From Chondrilla cf. caribensis (taxonomy: Eukaryota; Porifera; Demospongiae; Chondrillida; Chondrillidae), in assembly GCA_964020155.1 (NCBI GenBank), contig OZ026563.1, forward strand, positions 2,982,940 to 3,046,939: 64,000 nt of DNA, given 5' to 3'. A program made the translations under genes and the position numbers. The notes beneath the pieces were generated by a model. That model was not told where the DNA came from, did not search any database, and saw only the letters and a list, made by a program, of their open reading frames with translations. The number at the start of each line of letters is the position of its first letter. The stretch's first letter is position 1. Below are positions 21,001 through 32,037 of this stretch, piece by piece.

Positions 21001-22914
21001 AAAGTTACATGTTAGCGAAAGCCTTTGAATTTGTTGTCCTTGAAGCTCCTTGGGAGACTTCAGATCCAGATCAAGATACAGCAGTATGTACAGTAGGTAG
21101 CAATATTGCTACACACATATTGGTTCATACCTCGCCATTTCCTTTCTGTAGCCCTCAACAACTCTGACAGCTATCCTAACAAAGCTAACTCACGAAAGAG
21201 GTTTAGATTCTCAAGATTATAAATGTGCCGGGTGCAAAAAGCCTATTGGAATGAGTATGTTTCACCATTGTTATATGATAATAAACAACTGTAGTGGAAA
21301 CAGTTCAACATGCTTATAGTATGTAGAGAGTGTATTCTTCTATTTGGACAACTAATGCATGTCAGAAATGCCCTGCAAAGATACTTAGCAATGTTTCACA
21401 AACTTGAGCTATTAAGGTTTACATGCTTACAAAACCAATGATGCAACTTACAATTAGTGGACTAATTAATAATCACATGCTTATTGGCTGACTAATTATG
21501 CCAATCAGGTTATGTAATTCTCTGTTATTATTGTCAAATCAAGGGGTTCCATATCAGATCAATGTGAATGTTGAATCCATGTTTTGGGGTGCTTTTGATT
21601 TGATGTATTTGTGTCAGATTTAGGAGATCCTTCAAAATTTAATATTAAATAAAATTGAATGTGACATATTGTTTACAATTCAGTTTTTGATGAAGCCAAA
21701 GTCTGTTCCTATACATCTCAGTACTTCTGTTCTGACTGTCATTATGATGAAGAAAGAATAATACCAGCTCGAGTATTGTATAACTGGGATTTTGGAAAAT
21801 ATTCAGGTAAATTTGCATGTACATGTACGTACATGTACATGTTCTTACATCTTGCTAACCACTTTAGTATGCATTATTTGACTTTGATTTCCCTGATGTT
21901 TTTACTGTCAGTTGCAGGCCATAGTGCAGCTTTCTTGGACAGTATTGCTTTTGAGCCCTTGTTTGACTTGCTGGAAATTAACAACGAACTGTATATTTAT
22001 GTACCAGAACTGAGAGAAGTTCGAGTTAGTATTTACCAGTGATTTTATGTGTAATTGTGAGTTATCTTATAGATTTTTTAATAGGATTTACGTATACAGC
22101 TGTATCATCTGAAGAACTTCATTCTAACTTGTCGTGAGGAAGAGGTCAAGGCTACTTTTATGAAGAAATTCCCTTCAAGTTACATCTACAATCATGCCCA
22201 TATGTATTCATTGGGAGTGAGTTTAGTTAACAATAAGTTATTTAATTATGATTTTTCATCACTTTGTCATTGTATGGTCTATTAAAATTTATATACATAG
22301 GATTTGTGCAAAGTGGACAATGGTCAGTTGTGTATGCGTTTGAAAAAAGGTGTTGGTCGATTTATCCAGCATGTTAAGCGTTGCGAGGTGAGTACTATGT
22401 ACATCATTTTATGTCAACATTTGTAGTGTTGTCATTGGATTCTTTCTTACTCCATCAAATGTAGTTGTGCTCTGTAAAAGGTTTCATTTGTGAATTTTGT
22501 CAACATTCTGAAGTTATTTATCCTTTTGAATTAGATGATACATATCAGGTAGGAGTCATATGCATACACTTCTACCTACCTGTCCACTTTGCGTTTATAT
22601 CAAAACTGTGACTAAGCTACTTTTTATTCTTCAATGGCCATGTACAAATTGGTTGTGAACACCCTTTTTAAGCATTATGTGATTATACGATATCAATATT
22701 GAGTGAGACTAATACTTAGTGTATGCAATATTCAGTTAAACATGCATCCCAAGAGGTGTTATCAGGTGAGGGCTCATGATAGTAGTGATATTTTTCCCAA
22801 CCTGTATAGTGTAAAGAATGTCACAGTGTTTTCCATGTTCAATGTTGGAAGAAGCAACAAGTTTGCCCAAGATGTGCAAGAATAAGTAAAAAGAGCACCA
22901 AGCTGGATTCATGA
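9032..22914 (+). CDS. RUBCN: Rubicon-like protein (RUN domain plus Rubicon-homology zinc domain), 16 exons, 556 aa
   Basis: Exons: 9032-9073, 12862-12902, 13439-13511, 17675-17731, 18364-18459, 19029-19108, 19556-19731, 19980-20107, 20853-21083, 21152-21254, 21684-21806, 21912-22024, 22085-22216, 22301-22387, 22465-22548, 22810-22914. All phases match and the sum is 1671 nt. Residues 1-190 form a RUN domain (VLEAIFLHG, SFWPFLE, DSDVRRCKSWLR). Residues 190-310 are acidic and low in structure. Residues 320-556 are the Rubicon-homology region: CAGC, CSDCH, IPARVLYNWDF, LRIQLYHLKNF, CELCSVKGFICEFC, IYPFEL, CKECHSVFH, CPRC. In animals this domain pair occurs in Rubicon (autophagy and endosome regulator, Rab7 binding) and PLEKHM1. 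No PH domain is visible, which favours Rubicon. Introns 1 and 3 carry large transposon insertions. Confidence 0.85.
9120..9505 (+). repeat. Left terminal inverted repeat of pogo-like element 1
   Basis: 386 bp, matching the reverse complement of 12352-12737 almost base for base. It contains several internal copies of ttcggaca / tgtccgaa, possible transposase-binding subrepeats. Confidence 0.9.
10037..12265 (+). CDS. Pogo-like transposase with C-terminal PHD-type finger (two exons, 721 aa)
   Basis: Exons 10037-11870 and 11934-12265, joined across a 63-bp GT-AG intron (aaaaaag|gtactg and gctatag|attcc) in phase. A psq-type helix-turn-helix lies at residues 60-100 (SLRQAAEEYGIPRSTLHDKV), followed by a CENP-B-like DNA-binding part. 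The DDE_1 catalytic core has D220 (NCDETG), D327 (LLLDGH) and D363 (QPLDNG), so DD35D. Residues about 550-600 are a Lys/Glu-rich coiled coil. The second exon ends in a Cys4-His-Cys3 finger: C-x4-C, CDHC, WYHCLC, CPSC. Without the splice the first ORF stops seven codons later. The first 50 residues are unlike the family, so the true start may be an internal Met. The protein cuts and pastes the element in the nucleus. Confidence 0.85.
12352..12737 (-). repeat. Right terminal inverted repeat of pogo-like element 1
   Basis: Inverted partner of the left repeat, ending ccgtgccacgccc next to TA. It carries the same internal cggaca subrepeats. Confidence 0.9.
14205..16740 (-). pseudogene. Decayed, rearranged LINE remnant in Rubicon-like intron 3
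   Basis: Minus-strand pieces in LINE order. A linker region lies at 16279-15914. A pre-RT block near 15720-15660 reads VVPSLWKHSMIVPIP. A post-RT piece at 15533-15351 has STYKYLGRLVDD. A C-terminal zinc knuckle (CGECDMGKVEDVQHW, then C) lies at 14789-14586. The RT motif RGISLTALVCKI instead lies on the plus strand at about 15540-15640, so an internal piece is inverted, and the catalytic core is missing. The 3' end carries a (CCTAA)n tail, seen as ttaggttaggttagg at 14217-14231. Many frameshifts are present. Confidence 0.7.
16741..17044. other. Intronic stretch without recognised features
   Basis: AT-rich intron 3 sequence. I see no coding exon, inverted repeat or known element here. Confidence 0.4.
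17045..17400. repeat. Degenerate tandem repeat of about 57 bp in Rubicon-like intron 3
   Basis: About six diverged units built on ttcggcaagtttcctcgttc and ggtaaatattc.gaggctc. One unit has an extra run of cgtt. The unit is a multiple of three, so a spurious minus-strand ORF runs through it. No gene is supported. Confidence 0.7.
18637..18802. repeat. Copy 2 of the 166-bp repeat family (copy 1 at 728-895)
   Basis: Shares atggccgattt, attagaaat, gaattcgtgcg.tgaagct, cagcgaaggtt, taagaaaga, caagtaatt.gag and ggcagccccac with copy 1, including the terminal stem around the G/C-rich block. It lies in intron 5 of the Rubicon-like gene. Confidence 0.75.
19774..19947. mobile_element. MITE-like element, 174 bp
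   Basis: Ends are CAGT..AAC.TGCTTAGTAAGTAC in inverted orientation, with TA before the left end. It lies in intron 7 of the Rubicon-like gene, ending 33 bp before exon 8. The CAGT start fits pogo/Tigger-type ends. Confidence 0.6.
20500..20620. repeat. Long near-perfect hairpin (palindromic repeat) in Rubicon-like intron 8
   Basis: The arms tggttaagacatgg and ccatgtcttaacca continue through cattatgacatataaaatac and its reverse complement to a centre with gggcgcgaagcgccc. A related right-arm fragment (gtccatgtcttaacc.tatagcatctgttg) recurs at about 53990-54025, so this is a dispersed family, probably a foldback element. Confidence 0.7.
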
Positions 22915-24716
22915 ATACTCTGGCCATGAAATTAGTAAATTATAACTAATATATTATTATTGTACTGCCACATGTATGTACATTAATGTATAGTTTATCA
23001 TGTTATAGTATTATTAATGACCAAATTTGCATGTGCAATTGGTTGCAGATTGATGACCCTACCAATTGATCTCTTGCTTTATCATTATTTTGTCTCAAAT
23101 ACAACAGAGATCTTAGGTGTAATATAGCACTCACTAATGGGTATATACATAATAATATATTATAGTAAGTATACTTCAGTTCACCACAATATTATTACAT
23201 TTGCAGGACATGCATGCTGCCAGACTTATGTATGTATAATAATACATATTATATAGGCATGTATACGTACATGGTGCAACCTCAAGCACATGTACCTGCA
23301 TATATGTTCTGTATGTAGTTATATACTGTGCCTGTGTTTAACTGTGTTGAATTCCCTTGTGATTGCAATAGACTATAGTTAATTGTGTTTATCTTTTCCC
23401 TTAAGTAACTGTGTTTATAGTACCTGCATGTGTTCACTTGTGTTCTGCTCCACCTTTGTTCCCCAAGTTCTTTATCAACTGTTTTGACTGTTATTGCCCA
23501 GTTTTTCTCTACAGCTAAGTGCATGTGACTGTGCTCAACTACCTGTGTTGTTCATAGAATTTGTTTGTTCATCTAGGCTTTCTACTGTGTTAACTGACCT
23601 GTCAATGTCTTCTCCACGCATATGTGTGCTGTGGGTTCACCTGTATTCACATGAATTTCTCATTACTAGCAGACTGGGGTGTGGCCCACAGACTGATGTC
23701 AATTTCACAGGCTATTGTAAATAGCCCAGGATGAAGCAGATTACACATGCAGCTGTAGATGTTACAGGCTTTTGTATTTACACAGACTGTTGTGAAGTTA
23801 TATACAAGAGTTTGAACCTACAAGCCGCATGTTCAGATAAATACAATACCTTTCATACCTTTTAATTTTAGGACAAAGATTGCATTTTTGGACCAAAGCT
23901 ACTTTGTTCGTTTTACTGTTTGTTTTATTATGCCTAGTAACAGGATTTGTTGTGATTGTTTACATATACGTATATGTTCGATATCCAAAAGAAGCCATGT
24001 CAGTACACAATTAAACACACTGGCTGAGGTAGAGCACACAAGCCATAGTGATGAACAATATAGGCTGATCTGGATAATATAGCAGTTGTGAATCTAAAAG
24101 CCTGCAGGTTGCACAAATTATTGTTGCACATTGAACAGGTTGTCGTGAATCACACTGTCAGCTGTAAAATTTACGGGCAGCTGTAGATCAAATGGTCAAA
24201 TGTTTATAAACCTGTTTTTTTATCGATCATACAGGTATCCATCACTGTAGATTCCACCCTATAGCACTAAGGTACCTGTTCTTATGTTCATGTGCTCATA
24301 GGAAAATGGATTTGGGAAGTCATTTTTCCAAACTTGAATTAGTTGTTCACTGGTATTTTTGGTACAATTTTTGGTACAAGCCACGAAACAGCAAGCAAAT
24401 ATAAGGAGCGTCTGTTCTCTTTGACTTTGACATAATGATTCTATCCAATCAAAACCCCAAAATTATGGCTGAGTTTATGGTCCACTATTACATGATTTTA
24501 CCATTTATTGTATTCTTCATAGATATTGAATCAAGCAATACATACAAGCGAAAATGATAACAATGTTATCCAATTGGTGCATTCAATTCATAAGTATTAT
24601 ACACTCCAATTGCAAAATAAGAGAAGCAATTTTACAACCATAATGTTAAAGGTAATATTTGATGAATTCCAAAATACAGAATGGATGGACGTGATATTAA
24701 ATGTATTTTATAATAT
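22915..24716. other. Convergent intergenic region between the Rubicon-like gene and theta GST
   Basis: AT-rich with no supported exon. From about 23280 to 24260 there are loosely repeated phrases such as cacaggct.ttgt and acctgtgtt, probably a very old repeat. Both flanking genes end here, so 3' UTRs are expected at each side. Confidence 0.4.
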
Positions 24717-26546
24717 TCAATCCCACTTAAATTCTCTCTTGAAGTATCCACTTGCTGCATTTATGTACACAATATCATGGACAGCTTTGAATACATCACC
24801 TAGAAAGTCCTGACAATTCTTCATCCATAACTTAACAGCTGGAAAGTTGTCTTCCAAGGAAATACCCATTATCCAAAATTGGGTGATTTCACATATGCAC
24901 TGTAAATCAGCAATGGTGATATTGGACCCGAACATGAAAGGCCCTTCACCGGATAAGAAGTACACTTCCAGCAGTCCCAGAGCATTTTTGAGACCTTCCT
25001 TCAGTTCTTTTATAATACCCTCGTTGACAGACTGATCACTGATGGAAGAAAAAGCCTACAGAAAAGGAAAGGAAAGGAATATTACATAATTTTGCATTAG
25101 TTCTGCAAAACTGAGTATATTATATGTATGTCACTCTGTATGCATCATAAGTTGAAGTACATGTACAGTATAATACCATCAAAACAAACAGTCTTGATCC
25201 ATTCTTGCGCAACCCTTCACAATGCCATGCTAAATATTCATCAATTTTAGCTCGCTTCTTAGCATCTTTTGGGTACCAATGATCAGGGAGATTGTATTTG
25301 TCCACCAAATAGGCTAATATAGCTGAGCTAGTAAAAATAAAGAGAAAAGATAAAATGTAATTATCATAAATAAAGATACACTGATAGTATATACAGATGG
25401 GTTATGATTACATAAATAAAGTCAAAAACAATTGTTGTTCCAAGTGGATTTCAATACCTGCAAAACCCTAATTTTGGATCAAATAATCTTGACCAGACAT
25501 CTGGTTTGCAGTTCCAAGCTGACTTAGATACTGTTCCAAGTTGTGGAAAAACCGCCTAATCAAAGACATAACTGTCATCAAAAAATTGAACAGGGAACTT
25601 CCTAATGCACTCTTTATAGCTACAACCAATAATATAAAAGAGGCTTCTCCAAATGAAGCTCTTGTCTACTTAATAAATATAGAACATTATATTGAATGCA
25701 TAAATCTCCTTACAAAAGACATTTGGAATAAGATCTAACTTCTTGTATTAACTATTGTTCATTCAGTAAAATCCTCCAATTTTGGCTTAAGCTATTTACA
25801 ACTTCAAAGCTGTTTTATTCCACTCAAAACACGTTAAAAGCTTCTGTATAGCTTGTCAAATAGTAGGATGTAGACAATTCTTGGGCCTTTTGATACTTAG
25901 AGATTTTGAGGTGGCATATATGGATGCAATCAACCAAACAAGAATATTATGTGGTGAAAATCAAGTGTGACATTGCTCTATAGTAGGCAGCTACATACCT
26001 GACCATGTAAATTAGCTGAATACATATCTTGATAACTTACATCACCTATAAATAAAAATATTCAACGTTTTGTGCTTCGGATTTCTTTTCAGTTAGGGAA
26101 TTAGAAGTCCCAAATATTGTAAACTCACTGGTGGTAAGTCGGTAGGTAGGTAGGTATGTTTGCTTGGATTTCGGGAGGCCCCTAACCCAGGGGGCTACTA
26201 TTAAGGCTCCCAGTAAGGAAAAACCTATTTTCTTCACGCTGTACAAGTATTTAAGCTGCAATTATATGTAATTCTGAAGTTATTCCCAGGAGTAGCTATT
26301 ATCATCAGCTAGTTAATTCACCACTAACCTTTCAAACAGACAAAAGCCTTTATCGTCAATGGCAGGAAGTTTCTTCACCGGAGAAACACGAGAAAGTTCT
26401 TGATTTATCTTGTTCTCGCCTTTGAACAAACTAATAAACATGTTCTCGTGAGAAACCGATTCCTTCAGCAATAACATCTGAACTGCACGGCAAGGCTGGC
26501 TACCAGGATCATTGTAGAACTTCAAAGTGTCAGTATTCTCACTCAT
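24717..26546 (-). CDS. GSTT: Theta-class glutathione S-transferase, 3 exons, 235 aa
   Basis: Exons 26329-26546, 25177-25327 and 24717-25055, with phases 2 and 0 matching; total 708 nt. The N-terminal thioredoxin-like domain has SQPCRAV at residue 16, whose Ser is the expected glutathione-activating residue of theta enzymes. It also has SPVKKLPAIDD, the cis-Pro and glutathione-binding loop. The C-terminal helical domain has KYNLPDHWYP, RAKIDEYLAWH, and SNITIADLQCICEI, the theta-like N-capping region. The length is typical (about 240). It is a cytosolic conjugating enzyme for electrophiles. It shares a 323-bp upstream spacer with THUMPD1. The start at 26546 is the first Met with a proper N-terminus. 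Confidence 0.88.
26061..26260 (-). repeat. LINE 3'-end fragment with (CCTA)n tail in GST intron 1
   Basis: On the minus strand the sequence has agccttaatagtagccccc and ends in tacctacctacctacc. The similar 3' end of the remnant at 14.2 kb has ggccttcgtagtagcc followed by (CCTAA)n. The shared layout suggests 5'-truncated copies of related LINEs. Confidence 0.5.
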
Positions 26547-26869
26547 CACGTACCACTCTGCTTCACGAAACCCACAGACAAGATGCAATAGCCACTTTCC
26601 AACGATCTAGGGTTGCGACGTATTGAGAACGTTGAAGTCGTGCATGATCGATTTCCGTCCGCCTTGTTAATCACGTGATGGTCATGAAATGGGAATCGTC
26701 ACTTCGATCTTCCTATCTATGGATCTTCCGAGCCTCCATTTGTATCATTGCGCAATCTACTTCAGCTGATGTTGCTCAACAGTCGTCTCAAGACATTGTC
26801 TGATTGTGGTCTTAGCAAACTGTAGGGGCAGTTAAGGTTGTATGATTATAGGCCGATTGCGTGAGTGTG
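26547..26869. promoter_or_regulatory. Shared upstream region of theta GST (-) and THUMPD1 (+)
   Basis: The two start codons point away from each other with 323 bp between them. The spacer contains attgcgcaat near 26747 and ccgattgcg near 26853. Similar gcgcaat boxes occur at the ends of the element at 32 kb. No TATA box stands out. Two-way promoter activity is inferred from the layout only. Confidence 0.5.
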
Positions 26870-29306
26870 ATGTTGTCAAGTCGAAAGAGGTCCAAGCGAT
26901 CAAAAGCATTTTATAAAAGTGCTCCGTTCAAAAAAGTGAGAATTACTTCATTCCATACTTGAAATTCACAATTTTTGTCTGGAATTTTCTTTTGTTTGTA
27001 TCACAATTCAGTCCCTCGATGTGATTAAAGGGATCGGGTAAAAAGAACGAACCAGTGTCGGCATGGTGGTGTCATCATAGATAATACAAACCACATCTGT
27101 GGTGTCATACTGCTCTGTTAGGGCATAGACTCTACAGGGTTGAGAGTCTATGGTTAGGGTAGGGGTAGAGGTACCGTAGGGGTAATAGTTAGGGTTAGGG
27201 TTGGGGTTAGATCTGGGATCCTTTTCTAACCTATAGGTATACTAATATTTGGTTCTGAAAAGGACCCAAGATCTGACCCCTATACCCCTTCCCTAACAGA
27301 GCAGTATGCCGAGGTCATCATGCAATCAATATGGCCACTGGATCCATTCTTTTACCTGATCCGAATTAATCTCCTTGACCTAGCTATATTGATGCAACTT
27401 CATCTCCAGCTCCAGATATGATTGATTCAATCTTTGATGACACATGTCCTGTCAGTGATGTTGACTCAACTACCTCATTAACATCACTTCATATACCAAG
27501 TCTGAAAATGCTATCACTTTCCTCCTATTGTACTTCACTACCTTTCTCTTCATCGCTTTGTGCATTGTACAGTGTTGGATCCTCTGAGTCCATTATGCTA
27601 GAAGTCAACAAACAACCAGTATATCTTAACACCTCATTCTTGTCCAATTCTTCTATAGATATTGGAAATCCTACTTATTTGTCTGATAGTGAGCAATTAA
27701 ATTGTCTTTCCTACTCATTGAAATTTGAATGGTACAACTACGTAGTAGTGGCAATTATGTAAGTTGTACTTTTTTGTCCAGTACCAGTGCTTCTGAAATA
27801 TTTCATTCCTACTGAGGTGACATTACTCTACCGCTAATACCCATAAATACCAATCTGTTGTATGTATTATTTGATATACGTATTAATTATAGTAATTTCG
27901 TCAACATGTAACAGTTACAAGTTAGATATAATGTATGTATGTGTGTATAATACCTATATTTTATATTTCAAACTATTGTACCTTTGTTCTTGAATAGAGG
28001 TCTCATTCCACTAGTCTTCACAATGGGACAAGAGGTTTCCTTGTCACAACAAGTGGTAATGAAGCCAAAGCAATTGCAGAAGTGTGTTCTTTATTGGAAG
28101 AGACAGTAAGTTAACACATTTGGTATTCATACGTACATGCTCAGTACATATCAATTGATTATCAGTGTACTTCTTGTCATCACATACAATGTGAGTTAGA
28201 TAGTAATGTGTATGTTATATTCCTGTGTTTAAGTATTTCTTCCAAGGGGGTGGGTTGCCAATGGTATAATTGCATTGTGTGTCTTTCATATCAAAGTATG
28301 CTAACAGTGTAGTGGAGACTGTTGAGAGTGATAAAGAAAAGGAAGATCTTGAACCTGGAGGTACAGATGTGTTAAAATCCCTGAAAGATGAGCTGGCAGC
28401 AATGAAATGCCCAAAGATGAAATCAAGTGCAAGATTCTCTCCGGTTAATTCTGGTGCTCGAGGGGTATTATTTATAACTTGTTCTGATGATGTTCAACCT
28501 TGTGAATTAGTTCACACTATATTTGAAGATTTGCACGATAAGCGAAAACAAAATGTCAGGTTTGTACACACATAAAACCTCTCTGCTAACTATGTAACTA
28601 AGATGGCTACTATTATAATTATAATATTGTATTCCGTTGTCTTTTTCAGATTTTGTGCTCGACTTGTACCAGTTTCAGTGGTTTGTCCAGCCTACGTTGA
28701 TGATATAAAGAAGACTGCTCGTGGTATTTTGAAAGAATTTCATGGAGAACCAGCTAAAGTTTTGAAAGTACGTATGAAAACATGTGTATAATGAGTATTT
28801 GACCATTATTTTCCTCAAATTTAGTATTGTATTGTATATAAGGCAAGAAACAATTCAACTATGGACAGGTCCACCGTAATATCTGCACTGGTTGATGCAG
28901 TGACACTGGAAGGAAAGTACTCCCACAAAGTGGACCTTCTGGATCCTGAAAGAGTTATAATCGTTGAGATTATCAAAGTGAGTACGGAATATTAATATCA
29001 ATTTGGGATACACTAGTCTTGCATATGCCGGTACCACCTGTGTATAAGGTGTACCTTCAACTTGAACACTCTTCATGCATTCCAAGAGTTTGAATGAGTG
29101 ACTTCCTACTGTAATACTTGTAATAATGTTATAATGTTTATATTGTACGTATATACGTAACTATTTTTTTCAGGATTGTTTTACAATTTAATACTTACTG
29201 TCACCTGTAGAGTCACTGTTGTATCAGTGTCGTGAAAGACTACTTTCGCTTTAAGAAGTACAATTTACACGAAGTTGTGAAGAATGCTGACTCCCGAGAG
29301 AGTTGA
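26870..29306 (+). CDS. THUMPD1: THUMP domain-containing protein 1, 6 exons, 267 aa
   Basis: Exons 26870-26935, 27998-28105, 28297-28559, 28650-28767, 28825-28977 and 29211-29306; all phases match, total 804 nt. A basic N-terminus (SSRKRSKRSK) suits a nuclear or nucleolar RNA-binding protein. The THUMP fold covers about residues 85-240: GVLFITC, ARLVPVSVVCPAYVDDIKK, IVYKARNNSTMDR, KVDLLDPERVIIVEIIK, CCISVVKDYFRFKKYNLHEVVK. The last block is the THUMPD1/Tan1 signature. THUMPD1 is the adaptor that delivers tRNA to NAT10 for N4-acetylcytidine formation. The protein is shorter than the human one because the acidic C-terminal tail is absent. Exon 5 starts at 28825 rather than at the later AG because this keeps the conserved IVYK. 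Confidence 0.88.
27106..27308. mobile_element. Inverted-repeat element with TTAGGG-like core in THUMPD1 intron 1
   Basis: Ends catactgctctgttaggg (27106) and ccctaacagagcagtatg (27291-27308) are inverted copies. The interior holds ggttagggttagggttgggg and a second inverted pair (gatcctttt / aaaaggacc). About 203 bp and noncoding. No clear target duplication was seen. Confidence 0.6.
27409..27762 (+). other. Unassigned Ser-rich ORF in THUMPD1 intron 1
   Basis: Open for about 115 codons from the ATG at 27418, preceded by tctccagctccag (possible acceptor) and ending at ggcaattat|gtaagt, a good donor. This could be an alternative exon. Residues are Ser/Leu-rich with no recognised domain. The main THUMPD1 reading does not need it, because exon 1 joins exon 2 in phase 0. 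Confidence 0.25.
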
Positions 29307-29491
29307 TATCATGATCAGTACAGTACCATATGTATTATTTTATGTTACACCGAACATTACTGTACATTAATTTCATGTACATTATAATTATTATTATATA
29401 TGTGTATACGTATGTACGTATGTAGGTACGTATATGTATAATGCATGCGTGTACTAGATTGATTGAGATCTGGACGTATACAATCTTGATA

Positions 29492-29636
29492 CAGTGAATT
29501 CTCGTCAATCCGCCACAATTTCCCAGTACCAATATAATGTACAAGTACCAATAATTATCCAGTTAATCCGCCAAACTTGTTAATCCACCATATATTCTTT
29601 GAGAACGAATTGCGGTGGATTAGCGAGTATTCACTG
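29492..29636. mobile_element. MITE-like element, 145 bp, TA-flanked
   Basis: Ends CAGTGAATTCTCGTCAATCC and the inverse GGATTAGCGAGTATTCACTG are flanked by TA (29490-29491, 29637-29638). Ends of the CAGTG type with TA duplications are typical of pogo/Tigger MITEs. It lies just after the THUMPD1 stop. Confidence 0.75.
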
Positions 29637-29645
29637 TAATATGTA

Positions 29646-29834
29646 CTGTATAGTGGGAAATTTTAGCTGTACAAATTTTTGCGGATTTTGTGGTTTGCCT
29701 AACATCCGCGAAAATAAAATCCATGAATTAGGCATAATTGTGTTCTCGTTCTGCATGGTAAGCCAGCATCTGTGAAAATTTTGTCCCAGAATTTTCGTTT
29801 TTGGAGTCACCTGCGATAATTTCCCACTATGCAG
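29646..29834. mobile_element. MITE-like element of the gtgggaaatt family, 189 bp, TA-flanked
   Basis: Inverted ends CTGTATAGTGGGAAATT and AATTTCCCACTATGCAG are flanked by TA. The family resembles the copy at 38760-38963. Only 9 bp separate it from the element at 29492-29636. Confidence 0.7.
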
Positions 29835-30059
29835 TACATCAAGATAGACTACACACACAATAATATTAATATTGGAGTATTTTTTTTAATACTCCTGTGT
29901 TTTTATGTTATAATTAGAAAAAATAGTACTATTATTATGAAAACTATACAGACTTCATTACAAATGTTCATGAAAGCCAATATTATATAAGAAGTTAACA
30001 ATACAACAGTACAATGCTACAAAATGTATGTATATTGCGTATGTTACTTCCTTTACATA

Positions 30060-31874
30060 TTATGGTTCACAAAGCTGTGCAATACCGTCAAGTGCGCTGT
30101 GAAATGTCTGAGACAAATAATTCTTCTTATGTGTAGTGGATCCACAGCTGTGAAATGACACATTTGAACTACGACCATACTTTTGGGCATTTAAAAATAC
30201 ATTATAACCCAAATGGTATGGAATTATCATGTCCTTTTCCCCATGAAATATTACAATGGGACAATGAACATTTTTTACATAGTCAATAACTGGGAATTTT
30301 TCCTTCAATTGACCAAAAACAAAATCTTCCATGAAAAGCGACATGAAAGGCCAATAGGGAATACCAAATGGGTGATGATAAGCTGCTTCTCGGATTGTAG
30401 TGTAAGGGGCATCCAAAATAACGCCAGACAAGGAACCTGAAAACACAATGACGAAAATACCATGACACATATGTACGTACGTAGACTTCGGATTCAATAT
30501 GCATGCATGTACTTTGATTTCCACCTCAGTTACACAGTAATAACATAACCAATTGTACACCACGAGGGCAAGTACACATTCCTGATAAAACTACGTATAT
30601 AGGCACATAATAAACATAGTTACAGCATAATATAAGGGACTGTTTGATAACGCATGTACATAAATAAAAGTCTCATTGTCTATACAATATCTAGTTGAAT
30701 ATTTTTAGTAGAAGTACGTAGTTATTAATAGCATGGTGACAGTAACAATGTAATGTAATATTATCTTGTGGTGCCTTTAACATATTATTGGCTACGTACA
30801 ATAATGAACAGCTATATGTACGTAGGTTTAACCCACTGGCCATCACAAAAATGTGCAAGCACCACTACATACGTACAAGGACGTTTCAGAACAGTATACA
30901 GAAGTCACATAGTGTTATACGTACATGTAATCTATGGTACAAACATCATTCCATTAGGAAAACAGCATACGTACATAGGTATTATTAAATAGTCCCCTTT
31001 GGTGAGCAGAAATAGTATGTACACAATACATAAAGGGTTTGTTAAGGAGTTAGAATATGATTGAAACCGAGCATTTTACTTGATTGAAAATAAATATCTT
31101 CAACATGAAAGCAAAGCTAAGCTCATTAAAGTTTAATAGTTGACAGACATCAACATGCAGATACTCACTGTGATTTCCCAGCAGACCAGCAACCTGTGCT
31201 GTAGGGGCACATCCTAAAGAGTGACCAAATATGATGATTTTGGATTTCGGTGCCCTTGACACAGTCCAATTCCACATCAAGAACATGTCTTCACTGAGCC
31301 CAAACTCAGTTGCAATTCCTCCGGAATCCCCAAAGCCACGGTAATCGAATGCAATGACGTGAAAGTTTTTCCGAGCAAGGAGTTTGTACAATTCCACACG
31401 GTGATACACAGCTCTAGAGCCAGTGTTACCATGACCATAAATGATGATCGGCAATCCATCACTTAGGTAGGATGGGAACAGTTCTGTAGAAGGCGACATT
31501 GTAGAATATTTGATAGGCAAAACATGCCAGAAACATACAGACGCTCCATCAAACTGTTCGATACATTGGTGTCGAGTGTTACGAAGGTTAAACTCTGACG
31601 GATGTGATAAATTCCCGGTAAAAGGTAAGGGTATGAAGTTGACGTAGATAATCTTTGACTGCAGGCCATGGCTAAGCCTCAAGGTGATGGGTATAGTAAC
31701 ATATACTGCTACAAGTACCAGCAAGCATAAAGTGCACTTTGAAGGCAACAGGTGATGTAGACGGAACTTGTCAGAGATGGGGTCAGTAGCAATTCTCGTG
31801 AGCGTATCAGGTCGATTCCCATTCGGCTGAGAAGAATGGCTGACTTGTTTCGCCTTGCCGATTCTCTTTCGCAT
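30060..31874 (-). CDS. ABHD12: ABHD12-like serine hydrolase, 2 exons, 360 aa
   Basis: Exons 31169-31874 and 30060-30436, phase 1 join, 1083 nt. A basic N-terminus is followed by one membrane segment at about residues 48-65 (CTLCLLVLVAVYVTIPI), giving a single-pass ER-type anchor. The alpha/beta-hydrolase part has GHGNTGSRAVYHRVELYKLL (oxyanion region), FDYRGFGDSGG, and the nucleophile elbow GHSLG with Ser219. The acid HGEKDMIIP and a late His in HKKNYL follow. The block ILDAPYTTIREAAYHHPF matches the ABHD12/ABHD12B lysophosphatidylserine lipase group. The expected role is hydrolysis of lysophospholipids or monoacylglycerols facing the ER lumen. It is convergent with THUMPD1 and divergent from SURF4. 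Confidence 0.85.
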
Positions 31875-32037
31875 CGTTCAGTCACTTTCCGTCCGCAGGA
31901 GAATATGTGAAGAGATCGATGAACAGTACGCAAAAGACCGAGTATTGGTACTGGCTGGGACAGTAATTCCAAGACACTAGTAACAGGCAAGACAGGGTAC
32001 TTCTCTTCACACTCGACTTCAAGGGACTAAGTTACTA

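Noticed and set aside
25541..25738. 66-codon plus ORF in GST intron 1
   Set aside because: No splice partner, no known domain, and no context supporting a gene.
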